Shown one piece after another: positions 6,896-13,650 of a stretch of 19,133 bases of DNA. The notes beneath the pieces were generated by a model. That model saw nothing but the letters and a program-made list of their open reading frames with translations, was not told where the DNA came from and did no database searches. The stretch covers positions 1-19,133 of the forward strand of contig JASHQY010000019.1 in the NCBI GenBank assembly GCA_030038885.1, written 5' to 3'. The translations under genes were made by a program, and so were the position numbers. Source of the DNA: Thermoplasmata archaeon. GTDB taxonomy: Archaea; Thermoplasmatota; Thermoplasmata; Lutacidiplasmatales; UBA184. Within the stretch, counting starts at the first letter, position 1, and each line of letters begins with the position of its first letter.

Positions 6896-6904
6896 GAATA
6901 TGAC
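6896..6904 (-). promoter_or_regulatory. TATA-like box of tRNA-Leu
   Basis: Minus-strand TCATATTCC is centred about 27 bases before the mature 5' end of the tRNA at 6872, the expected place for an archaeal tRNA promoter. Confidence 0.45.
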
Positions 6905-6926
6905 CGTTCGCCCCCGGCGGGCGAGG

Positions 6927-7799
6927 CTAGGCCGCCGCGGCCCGGGGGCCGCGGACCTTCTCGCCGTCCAGGACGTCCATCGCCTCGCGCACGGTCGCCT
7001 TCTCGTGCACGATCGCGCGGAGCGCCTTCAGCATCGCGACCGGGTGGTCCGACTGCCAGATGTTGCGGCCCATGTCGATCCCGTGGGCGCCCTCGTCGAT
7101 CGCCCGGCGCGCGAGCTCGAGCGCGGCCCGGTCGCTGTCGAGCTTCGGTCCGCCCGCGACGACCAGCGGGACCGGGCAGCCCTCGACGACCTTCGGGAAG
7201 TCGTCGCAGTAGTACGTCTTGACGAGGTGCGAGCCGAGCTCGGCCGACACGCGGCAGGCGAGCGCGAGGTAGCGCGCGTCGCGCTTCTCGAGCTCCTTGC
7301 CGACGGCGGTGATCGCCATCACCGGGATCCCGGCCTCCTCGCCCTGGTCGACGAGCTCGCCGAGGTGGACGAGCGACTCGTGCTCGTGCGGCGCGCCGAC
7401 GAAGACGCTCATCGCGACCGCGCAGACGTTCAGGCGGGCCGCCTCGCGGATCGAGGTCGTGATCTTCTCGTCCGAGAGGTCGTCCTTCAGGATCGTCGCG
7501 CCGCCCGAGACGCGCAGCACGATCGGGACCGGGTCCTGGGACGGGACGCAGCGGCGGAGGATCCCCCGCGTCACCGCGAGCGCGTCCGCGTGCGGGAGCA
7601 GCGGAGCGATCGTCGTTCGGGCGTCCTCGAGGTGGTGGGTCGGACCCATGAAGTAGCCGTGGTCGACCGCGAGCATCACGGAGTTGCGGCTCCCGGGCGA
7701 GAACATCCGCGCGAGGCGGTTCTCCATCCCCCAGTCCATCGGCGTCCTCGGGCGGTACGAAGTTCCGTCGCCGCTTTGAGGGTTTCTCTCCCGGGGCAT
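6927..7799 (-). CDS. LsrF-like class I aldolase/thiolase (DeoC/FbaB superfamily)
   Basis: The protein is 290 aa, close to LsrF of enteric bacteria (291 aa). Shared blocks are DWGMENRLARMF (residues 22-33), VMLAVDHGYFMGPT (41-54), TRGILRRCVP (77-86), HLVKTYYC (191-198) and DMGRNIWQSDHPVAM near the C-terminus. K194 in VKTYY corresponds to the Schiff-base lysine K203 of LsrF. LsrF acts on phosphorylated autoinducer-2 derivatives; archaeal relatives include fructose-bisphosphate aldolase and the ADH synthase of the alternative aromatic pathway. No other lsr genes are present, so the physiological sugar phosphate is open. The ATG at 7799 overlaps the TGA of the upstream Lrp gene by one base (TGATG), which indicates translational coupling in one operon. 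Confidence 0.88.
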   Translation of the reverse strand: MPRERNPQSGDGTSYRPRTPMDWGMENRLARMFSPGSRNSVMLAVDHGYFMGPTHHLEDARTTIAPLLPHADALAVTRGILRRCVPSQDPVPIVLRVSGGATILKDDLSDEKITTSIREAARLNVCAVAMSVFVGAPHEHESLVHLGELVDQGEEAGIPVMAITAVGKELEKRDARYLALACRVSAELGSHLVKTYYCDDFPKVVEGCPVPLVVAGGPKLDSDRAALELARRAIDEGAHGIDMGRNIWQSDHPVAMLKALRAIVHEKATVREAMDVLDGEKVRGPRAAAA

Positions 7800-8293
7800 C
7801 AGTCGGCCGCCGGCGCCGCTTCGGCGGTCCGCCGCGAGACCGGCACGCGCCGGTCCTCCTTGACGCGGTTGAGCACGACCTGGGTGTTCGTCCGCTCCAC
7901 GTGGGGGTCCTGGAGCGCGTGCTTCACGAACCGGTCCAGGTCGCGGCGGTCCCGGAACCGGCCGATCAACAGCGCGTCGGTCTCGCCGGTGACGTCGTAG
8001 ATCGCGTACGCGCGCGAGTCCCGCGCGAGCCGCTCCTCGACCTCCCGCAGCCGTCCCTTCGAGATCCGGATCCCCATCGCGGCCCAGAGGTCCCAGCCGA
8101 GCTGCTCGTCGTCCAGGAGCGGGATGTACCCCCGGATGACCCCCTGGGCCTCCAGGCGGCCGACGCGCGCGCTGACCGTGGTCGGCGAGATCTTCAGCCG
8201 GTGCGCGATCTCGCGGTGGCTCCGCCGCGCGTCGGTGTTCAGCTCCTCGAGGATCGCCCGGTCGAGCTCGTCGAGTATGGACGTTCGGCGCAT
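7799..8293 (-). CDS. Lrp/AsnC-family transcriptional regulator
   Basis: The protein is 164 aa. Residues 6-60 are a winged helix-turn-helix beginning ILDELDRAILEELNTDAR, with the recognition region SHREIAHRLKISPTTVSARV. Residues about 65-148 form the RAM ligand-binding and oligomerisation domain (YAIYDVTGETDALLIGRF). The family binds amino acids and controls amino-acid and nitrogen metabolism; the neighbouring glutamine synthetase, divergent and 120 bases away, is a natural target, though this is inference. The ATG at 8293 has a good TATA box (8314-8323) about 25 bases upstream, implying a leaderless mRNA. Its stop overlaps the start of the aldolase gene. Confidence 0.92.
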   Translation of the reverse strand: MRRTSILDELDRAILEELNTDARRSHREIAHRLKISPTTVSARVGRLEAQGVIRGYIPLLDDEQLGWDLWAAMGIRISKGRLREVEERLARDSRAYAIYDVTGETDALLIGRFRDRRDLDRFVKHALQDPHVERTNTQVVLNRVKEDRRVPVSRRTAEAAPAAD

Positions 8294-8313
8294 GGATAGT
8301 TATTGAGTAGGTA

Positions 8314-8323
8314 GAAATTAAAG
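8314..8323 (-). promoter_or_regulatory. TATA box of the lrp-aldolase operon
   Basis: Minus-strand CTTTAATTTC lies about 25 bases before the ATG at 8293, so the mRNA should begin at or next to the start codon. Confidence 0.6.
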
Positions 8324-8344
8324 ACTATGGTGAGAAATGTGGTC

Positions 8345-8371
8345 GAACGTCCAATAATCCCGGGTGAACGT
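8345..8371 (+). promoter_or_regulatory. Putative glnA promoter with GAACGT repeats
   Basis: An AT-rich box CAATAATC (8352-8359) in the lrp-glnA intergenic region would place transcription near 8380 and leave a leader of about 33 bases. It is flanked by two direct copies of GAACGT (8345-8350 and 8366-8371), 21 bases apart, which is two helical turns. A reverse copy, ACGTTC, is at 8281-8286 just inside lrp. The repeats may be regulator sites; no protein is assigned. Confidence 0.35.
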
Positions 8372-8400
8372 TGATGTAGCCTCGCACCGTCCGTGGTCCC

Positions 8401-8405
8401 GGAGG
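8401..8405 (+). promoter_or_regulatory. Ribosome binding site deciding the glnA start
   Basis: GGAGG lies eight bases before the GTG at 8414, a good Shine-Dalgarno spacing. It argues against the earlier in-frame GTG at 8393. Confidence 0.6.
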
Positions 8406-8413
8406 CAGACGTC

Positions 8414-9886
8414 GTGTCGCCGACGAAGGCCCGCAAGGAGTCGAAGAGCGTCTCGGACGGAGGGCGGATCCTCGAGCAGTTGAACGCCGAGAAGGTCCGC
8501 TGGGTGCAGCTGTTCTACACGGACGTGCTCGGCGGGTTCAACCAGGTCGCGGTCCCCCTGCACACGCTCGACGAGGGGGCGTTCGTCTCGGGCGTCCCGA
8601 AGCTCGACGGATCGTCGGTCCGCGGCTTCCGCGAGATCTTCGAGTCCGACATGCTGCTCGTCCCGGACCCCCGGACGCTCGCGACGATCCCGTGGGACCC
8701 CGAGGTCGGCGGCACGGTCCGGTTCATCTGCGACGTGCGCGTGGGCGGGACGAGCTCTCCCTACGATCACGACCCGCGCTGGGTCGCCCGGAAGACCGAG
8801 CAGGTCCTCGCGGACGCCGGCTTCGACCGGTCGTACTGGGGACCGGAGGTCGAGTTCTGGGTCTTCGATTCGGTGCAGCTGATCCCGTCCTACCAGGGAG
8901 TGCACGACCCGTGGGCCGGCGCCGGCTACCTCCTCAACCACAGCGAGGCGCCGTGGCAGATCGGTCCGGCCCCGCCGACGATCCGGTTCAAGGAGGGGTA
9001 CCACCGCAGCCCGCCGAACGACTCCCTCGTCGGGATGCGGGCCGAGATGTGCAACGTCCTCGCGGACCAGTTCCACGTCGTGATGGACGCGCACCACCAC
9101 GAGGTCGCGACCGCGAGCCAGTCGGAGCTCAACGTCCACTTCGACGAGCTCGTCCCGATGGGCGACCACATCCAGGACCTCCGCTACGTGATCAAGAACG
9201 TCGCCCACCGCCACGGCAAGGTCGGGTGCCTCATGCCGAAGCCGGTCTACGGCGACAACGCGATCGGCATGCACACGAACCAGTCGCTCTGGTCGAAGGG
9301 GAAGAACGCGTTCTACGACGACCGCGACAAGTACGCCGAGGTCAGCCAGACGTGCCGCTACTACGTCGGCGGGCTCGTGAAGCACTCCCGGGCGCTCTGC
9401 GCGATCACGAACCCGACGACGAACTCCTACCGCCGCCTCGTGCCCGGCTACGAGGCGCCGGTCTACATCGCGTGGAGCCGGGCGAACCGCTCCGCGAGCA
9501 TGCGGATCCCGGCGTACCACCGCGGCCGGCCCGAGGCGAAGCGGATCGAGTACCGCACGCCGGACCCCTCGGCGAACATCTACCTCACCGAGGCCGCGCT
9601 CGCGCTCGCGGGCCTGGACGGCGTCAAGCGGAAGATCGAGCCGCCCGCCCCGGTCGACGAGAACATCTACAAGCTCTCGCCCGAGCGCCGGCGGGAGCTC
9701 GAGATCCACGAGCTCCCGGGCTCCCTCGGCGAGGCGCTCGACTGCCTCGAATCGGACCGGTCGTTCCTGCGCCCGGCCTTCTCGTCGTCGCTGATCGACA
9801 CGTACATCGAGATCAAGCGGGAGGAGCAGCTCGAACTGAACCTCCGGCCGCACCCCTACGAGTTCTACAAGTACCTCGACGTGTAG
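8414..9886 (+). CDS. glnA: Glutamine synthetase type I family, with altered ATP-site signature
   Basis: The protein is 490 aa from the GTG at 8414. It has the beta-grasp domain (FYTDVLGGFNQVAVP, about residues 34-48), WGPEVEFWVFD with metal-binding glutamates (142-152), HHEVATASQSELNVHFD, ITNPTTNSYRRLVPGYEAP, NRSASMRIP and RIEYRTPDPSANIYL. Glutamine synthetase joins ammonia and glutamate using ATP. However, the usual NGSGMHxH is here NAIGMHTN: the metal-ligand His is kept (H287) but the ATP-contacting second His is N289, and TFMPKP is CLMPKP. It may be a true synthetase of a divergent clade or a ligase using another amine, as PuuA-type gamma-glutamylpolyamine synthetases do. It is divergent from lrp and is followed by an amidohydrolase gene after 62 bases. 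Confidence 0.87.
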   Translation: MSPTKARKESKSVSDGGRILEQLNAEKVRWVQLFYTDVLGGFNQVAVPLHTLDEGAFVSGVPKLDGSSVRGFREIFESDMLLVPDPRTLATIPWDPEVGGTVRFICDVRVGGTSSPYDHDPRWVARKTEQVLADAGFDRSYWGPEVEFWVFDSVQLIPSYQGVHDPWAGAGYLLNHSEAPWQIGPAPPTIRFKEGYHRSPPNDSLVGMRAEMCNVLADQFHVVMDAHHHEVATASQSELNVHFDELVPMGDHIQDLRYVIKNVAHRHGKVGCLMPKPVYGDNAIGMHTNQSLWSKGKNAFYDDRDKYAEVSQTCRYYVGGLVKHSRALCAITNPTTNSYRRLVPGYEAPVYIAWSRANRSASMRIPAYHRGRPEAKRIEYRTPDPSANIYLTEAALALAGLDGVKRKIEPPAPVDENIYKLSPERRRELEIHELPGSLGEALDCLESDRSFLRPAFSSSLIDTYIEIKREEQLELNLRPHPYEFYKYLDV

Positions 9887-9918
9887 CGCGAGCCGCGCCG
9901 CGGCCGCGAACCCCTTCC

Positions 9919-9926
9919 TTCAATTC
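9919..9926 (+). promoter_or_regulatory. TATA-like box of the amidohydrolase gene
   Basis: TTCAATTC is the only AT-rich spot in the glnA-amidohydrolase gap and lies about 26 bases before the GTG at 9949, which suggests an own promoter and a leaderless start. Confidence 0.4.
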
Positions 9927-9948
9927 CCCGCGCCGCTCGTCCGGGGCC

Positions 9949-11526
9949 GTGGGCGATTCGATCCTCTGCACCGGCGGCCGGATCTTCACGGGGGAGCGCT
10001 ACTGCGAGGCGCTCCTCGTGGAGGAGGGGCGCGTCGTCGCCGCGGGGACCGAGGCCGAGGTCCGCCGGCAGAGCCCCACCGGGGCCGAGCACCGCCCGCT
10101 CGGGGGGCGGCTCGTCCTGCCGGGGCTCATCGACGCGCATCTCCACCTCGCGGACGTCACGCGGTTCCGGGAGGGACTCGGATTGGGGGGCGTGAGGTCG
10201 CTCGCGACGATGGGCGAGACCGTGCGGCAGTGGGCCGCCGGTCATCCGACCGGATCGATCGTGGGCCGGGGGTGGGACCCCGAACGCTCCCCGGACCGTG
10301 CGTGGCCGACGTACCGCGACCTCGATCGCGCGGTCCGGGACCGTCCGCTGTTCGTGCTGCACGTCAGCGGGCACGCCGGGGTCGCGAACTCGGCCGCGCT
10401 CGCCCGGGCCGGGATCGACCGTCGGACCCCGGACCCTCCGGGGGGCCGGCTCGGGCGGGCGCCGGACGGGACCCCGGACGGCCGGGTCTTCGAAAGCGCG
10501 GTCCGCGAGTTCGTCGGGCGGCCGGACGACCTCGACCTCCCGGAACCCACCGCGTTCCGTCGGACGATGCACTGGGCGGCGAGCTTCGGCCTGACCTCCT
10601 TCGGGGCGATGAGCGTCGCCCCGGAGGAGGCGACCGTGCTGGGCGATCTCGCCGCCCGGGGAGAGCTCCCCGGTCGGGTCCGGGCGTACCTGCACGGGGG
10701 TCGCTGGGAGGAGTACTTCCGCGCGGCGCCCGGCCGATCGGCACCCGACGACCGGTTCGCCGTGATCGGGGTGAAGGAGTACACCGACGGCGCGTTCGGC
10801 CCCCGGACGGCGTGGCTCTCCGCACCGTACGCGGACGACCCGGGAAATTCGGGCGTCCCGGCGGCGGCGGACGACCGACTGCGCGACCTGCTCGAGGCGA
10901 TCTCCCGCCGCGGCCTCGCGCCCGCGCTCCACGCGATCGGGGACCGGGCCGTGGAGTACTCGGCCGGCATGATCGGACGGTACTTCCGGGGGTCCGGGCC
11001 CCCCGCCCGGATCGAGCACGCCGCGCTGACCCCGCCCGAGGTGCTCCCGGCGCTCGCCCGCGTCGGGCCGGTCCTGGTCGTCCAGCCGGGGTTCGTCTGG
11101 AGCGACCATTGGCTCGTGCACCGGCTGGGACCGGGCCGGGCCCGATGGGCCTACGCGTTCCGCACGCTCGCCCGCCAGGGACTCCGGCTCGCGGGGTCGA
11201 GCGACGCCCCGTACGATCCGGTGGATCCGTGGCGCGGGATCCGCGCGGCGGTGCATCGCACGGACCCCGAGGGCCGGTCGGCGAACCCGGCGCCCGAGGA
11301 GCAGCTCAGCGCGGAGGAGGCGGTCCAGCTCTACACGGTGCACGGCGCGCGGGCCCTCGCCGAACCCGGGCTGGGCCGGCTCGAGCCCGGCGCCGCCGCG
11401 GACCTGGTCGTGACCGGCGTCCCGACCCTCGAGGCGGCGGTCGCGCTCGGGCGGGGCTCGGTCCGGGAGACCTGGGTCGCGGGACGATCGGTCGCCCGGG
11501 CCGCCGCCGACGCGCAAACGGTCTAA
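9949..11526 (+). CDS. Amidohydrolase family 3 (YtcJ-like) protein
   Basis: The protein is 525 aa, typical for YtcJ-like amidohydrolases. DAHLHL gives the HxH metal site (H64, H66); K276 in GVKEYTDGAFGPRTAWL aligns with the conserved lysine of the family; H328 in HAIGDRAVE, H357 in IEHAALTPPE and D419 in SSDAPYDPVDPW complete the TIM-barrel active site. The N-terminal and C-terminal beta-sandwich strands (LCTGGRIFTGE and LEPGAAADLVVTG) are present. Such enzymes hydrolyse amide or formyl bonds; natural substrates are mostly unknown. The GTG at 9949 starts directly at the first beta strand and follows a TATA-like box. The same frame is open far upstream, but that part overlaps glnA in another frame and is a shadow. 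Placed between a glutamine synthetase homologue and a saccharopine-dehydrogenase-family gene, it may release an amino acid or amine. Confidence 0.88.
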   Translation: MGDSILCTGGRIFTGERYCEALLVEEGRVVAAGTEAEVRRQSPTGAEHRPLGGRLVLPGLIDAHLHLADVTRFREGLGLGGVRSLATMGETVRQWAAGHPTGSIVGRGWDPERSPDRAWPTYRDLDRAVRDRPLFVLHVSGHAGVANSAALARAGIDRRTPDPPGGRLGRAPDGTPDGRVFESAVREFVGRPDDLDLPEPTAFRRTMHWAASFGLTSFGAMSVAPEEATVLGDLAARGELPGRVRAYLHGGRWEEYFRAAPGRSAPDDRFAVIGVKEYTDGAFGPRTAWLSAPYADDPGNSGVPAAADDRLRDLLEAISRRGLAPALHAIGDRAVEYSAGMIGRYFRGSGPPARIEHAALTPPEVLPALARVGPVLVVQPGFVWSDHWLVHRLGPGRARWAYAFRTLARQGLRLAGSSDAPYDPVDPWRGIRAAVHRTDPEGRSANPAPEEQLSAEEAVQLYTVHGARALAEPGLGRLEPGAAADLVVTGVPTLEAAVALGRGSVRETWVAGRSVARAAADAQTV

Positions 11527-11529
11527 TCC
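11522..11529 (+). promoter_or_regulatory. Possible TATA-like box overlapping the amidohydrolase stop
   Basis: TCTAATCC covers the TAA stop of the amidohydrolase gene and is about 24 bases before the GTG at 11549. It could drive the next gene as a leaderless transcript, or be chance. Confidence 0.25.
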
Positions 11530-11548
11530 CGGCCCGGCTGGCACCGGC

Positions 11549-12190
11549 GTGTCCGCGCCGCCCGACGTCCCGCCCCGGAAGGAGTTCTCTCCGTCGATGC
11601 GGGTCGATGTGCTGATCGCCGACTGGCGGGCGGGGCTGGAGCCGGAGCTCTCCGAGGAGGAGAAGGAGCGCCGCCTCTACGGACTCGCCTGGGCCGCCTA
11701 CCTCGAGGGGGACTACGGCTTCGGCCTCTGGTGCTGGCACGAGTGCGATCGCCTCACGAACAACCTGGGCGGCAACATCCGCGAGGTGACCCGGGTGCTG
11801 GGCCCGGGGCACTACTTCGGGTTCTCCCACCGCAAGGCCGTCGCCGCGGCGGTCCCGGTCGACCGGATCTACCGCCCCCGCAAGGGCGACATGAGCACGC
11901 CGCGGACCGACGCCTTCGTGCTGCCGCACTACCAGGTCCTCTGCGTCTACCTCGTCCGCGCCGCGACCGGCGACCCCACGGCCAAGGCCCAGCTCGAGAT
12001 CGCGCTCCTCGAGCTCGAGGAGCGGCGCCGGACCGACCCGTTCCTCCGGCACTTCGAGATGTTCCGCAACCTGCTCGGGCGGACGTCGTCGCCCTCCCCG
12101 CGGCCCCCGGGGGTCGTTCCCCCTCCGGAGCCCTCCTCGGAACCTCCGGCGCGGCCCCGTCGCCCGAGGTCGAAGACGCGCCCCTCCTGA
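11549..12190 (+). CDS. Uncharacterised helical protein with Pro/Arg-rich tail
   Basis: The protein is 213 aa and I do not recognise a family. After an acidic/basic helix (ELSEEEKERRLYGLAWAAYL) come an aromatic-rich segment, GDYGFGLWCWHECDRL, then LGPGHYFGFSHRKAV and a run of helices ending in EIALLELEERRRTDPF. The final 35 residues are Pro/Arg/Ser-rich and probably disordered. There is no signal peptide or membrane helix, so it should be cytoplasmic. The clustered Trp, His and Cys could form a binding site, but no known motif is evident. The gene begins 22 bases after the amidohydrolase stop and shares its strand, suggesting linked function. The GTG at 11549 is used; ATG at 11597, with GGAG 12 bases upstream, is an alternative that would remove 16 poorly ordered residues. 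Confidence 0.68.
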   Translation: MSAPPDVPPRKEFSPSMRVDVLIADWRAGLEPELSEEEKERRLYGLAWAAYLEGDYGFGLWCWHECDRLTNNLGGNIREVTRVLGPGHYFGFSHRKAVAAAVPVDRIYRPRKGDMSTPRTDAFVLPHYQVLCVYLVRAATGDPTAKAQLEIALLELEERRRTDPFLRHFEMFRNLLGRTSSPSPRPPGVVPPPEPSSEPPARPRRPRSKTRPS

Positions 12191-12218
12191 GGCGGGCGGC
12201 CGACCCCGACCCAACCTT

Positions 12219-12226
12219 CGTATAGG
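12219..12226 (+). promoter_or_regulatory. TATA-like box of the saccharopine-dehydrogenase-family gene
   Basis: CGTATAGG is centred about 35 bases before the ATG at 12258, so the mRNA leader would be roughly 10 bases. It suggests that this gene has its own promoter. Confidence 0.5.
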
Positions 12227-12257
12227 CCGCGCCCCTCGCCACCGCGGGGGGCGTCGG

Positions 12258-13448
12258 ATGCGTGCGGTCGTGCTGGGCGGCGGAGGGCTCACCGGGCGGT
12301 GCGCGGTGCGCGACCTCGCCACCGGCGGGACGTTCGACACGGTCGTCGCCGCCGACGTGGACCGGGGCCTCGCGGAGTCCGCGGCGCGGGCCGCGGGGGC
12401 CCGCGCGCAGGCCGCCGCGATCGACGTCCGGGACCGCTCCGCGCTGGTCCGCCTGGTCCAGGGCGCCGACGCGGTCGTGAACGCGGTCCAGTACGGGTTC
12501 AACCTGGCCGTGATGGAGGCGACGCTCGAGGCCCGGGTACCGTACCTCGACTTCGGCGGGCTCTTCCACATGACCCGCCGCCAGCTCGCGATGGATCCCC
12601 AGTTTCGGGCGGCCGGAGTGCTCGCGATCCCCGGGCTTGGCCAGGTCCCCGGAGTCTCCAACGTCCTCGCGATGGACGCGGCGCGCGACCTCGACCGGGT
12701 CGACTCGATCGTCATCCGCGACGGATGGCGCGACCTCACGGTCGGAGGGCCCGAGATCATGTTCACGTGGTCGCCGTCCACCTTCCTCGACGAGATGGTC
12801 CTTCCGGCGACGATCTTCGAAGGGGGCGAGTACCGGGAGTACCCTCCGATGACCGGCGCGGAGGAGTTCGAGTTCGCGCCGCCCGTCGGGAAGACCCGAG
12901 TCTACCGCACGCTGCACTCGGAGCCCGCGACGCTCCCGGACAGCCTCCGGGCGAAGGGCCTCCGCCACTGCGAGTGGAAGGAGGGGGGACCGGGGATCGA
13001 GGTCCTCCGCACGATGGCCCTGCTCGGCCTCGGGTCGGACCGACCGCTGGACGTCCGCGGACAGAGCGTGACGCCGAAGGAGTTCACGCTCGCCCTCCTG
13101 AAGCGCGAGCGGCTGCTCGGGGTGCCCGAGGGGGTCGACGCGGTCGACGCGGAGGTCTGCGACATCGAGCTCCGCGGGAGCCGGGCCGGAGCGCCGGTCG
13201 TGCGGCACGCGATCGCCCGATTTCCCGCGCGGCGGGACTGGCACGTCGTCGCGACCGAGTACGCGGTGGGCGTCGCGGGCGCGATCGGCGCCGAGCTGAT
13301 CGCGACCGGCCAGATCCACGAGGTCGGGGTCGTCCCTCCCGAACGGTGCGTCTCCGCGGCGCCGTTCCGCGCGGCCCTTCGGAAACGCGGGATCGAGACC
13401 GCCATCGTCCCACCCGAAAACCCCCTGCCGCCGCCCCGGAAGGAGTGA
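12258..13448 (+). CDS. Saccharopine dehydrogenase-family oxidoreductase
   Basis: The protein is 396 aa. MRAVVLGGGGLTGRCAVRDL opens a Rossmann fold with a glycine-rich loop (residues 7-13), followed by VVAADVDRGLAE with an acidic residue at the end of the second strand, which favours NAD(H). NAVQYGFNLAVMEATLEARVPYLDFGG and IPGLGQVPGVSNVLA continue the pattern of saccharopine dehydrogenase-like (LYS9) and lysine dehydrogenase proteins. These enzymes make or break secondary-amine links between an amino acid and a keto acid, or oxidise lysine. The exact substrate is not set. It sits between the uncharacterised gene and the aminotransferase on the same strand, which supports amino-acid catabolism. 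Confidence 0.83.
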   Translation: MRAVVLGGGGLTGRCAVRDLATGGTFDTVVAADVDRGLAESAARAAGARAQAAAIDVRDRSALVRLVQGADAVVNAVQYGFNLAVMEATLEARVPYLDFGGLFHMTRRQLAMDPQFRAAGVLAIPGLGQVPGVSNVLAMDAARDLDRVDSIVIRDGWRDLTVGGPEIMFTWSPSTFLDEMVLPATIFEGGEYREYPPMTGAEEFEFAPPVGKTRVYRTLHSEPATLPDSLRAKGLRHCEWKEGGPGIEVLRTMALLGLGSDRPLDVRGQSVTPKEFTLALLKRERLLGVPEGVDAVDAEVCDIELRGSRAGAPVVRHAIARFPARRDWHVVATEYAVGVAGAIGAELIATGQIHEVGVVPPERCVSAAPFRAALRKRGIETAIVPPENPLPPPRKE

Positions 13449-13466
13449 ACGGGAAGACGAAACGGC

Positions 13467-13490
13467 GGAAATTTCCAAGTTTTGGTTGAT
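13467..13490 (+). terminator. Possible terminator after the saccharopine-dehydrogenase-family gene
   Basis: Twenty bases past the stop lies the perfect palindrome GGAAATTTCC (13467-13476), followed by the T-rich AAGTTTTGGTTGATT. T-rich stretches end archaeal transcripts, and the change from GC-rich coding to AT-rich DNA is abrupt here. Confidence 0.35.
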
Positions 13491-13541
13491 TCCGAGGCAA
13501 TTACTAGGTATTTCTCCAGACTTACCTACGTTAAACATTAC

Positions 13542-13567
13542 ATAGCAATCGGTCCATGCTTTGCTAT
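13542..13567. repeat. Inverted repeat ATAGCAA-N12-TTGCTAT upstream of the aminotransferase
   Basis: The arms 13542-13548 and 13561-13567 are perfect 7-bp inverted copies separated by 12 bases. The site is in the AT-rich intergenic region, roughly 35-60 bases ahead of the TATA box at 13601-13610, a position suitable for a dimeric activator or repressor. No protein is assigned. Confidence 0.35.
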
Positions 13568-13600
13568 ATTAATGGTATAACGAGTTCTCGCGCTGAGCCA

Positions 13601-13610
13601 ATTATATATA
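13601..13610 (+). promoter_or_regulatory. Strong TATA box of the aminotransferase gene
   Basis: ATTATATATA is the longest TATA box in the window. It predicts a start near 13632 and a leader of about 18 bases before the ATG at 13651. The surrounding 150 bases are also unusually AT-rich, with a second TATA-like stretch at 13564-13579. Confidence 0.6.
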
Positions 13611-13650
13611 GGCCACTCGGGGTCCGAAACTCGCCCGCGATGCGTGTCCT

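Noticed and set aside
8692..9948. A very long plus-strand frame continuous with the amidohydrolase, suggesting a 944-residue fusion
   Set aside because: The part before 9949 is an Arg/Pro/Gly-rich out-of-frame reading of glnA. The amidohydrolase has its own GTG and TATA-like box, and the conserved fold begins there.
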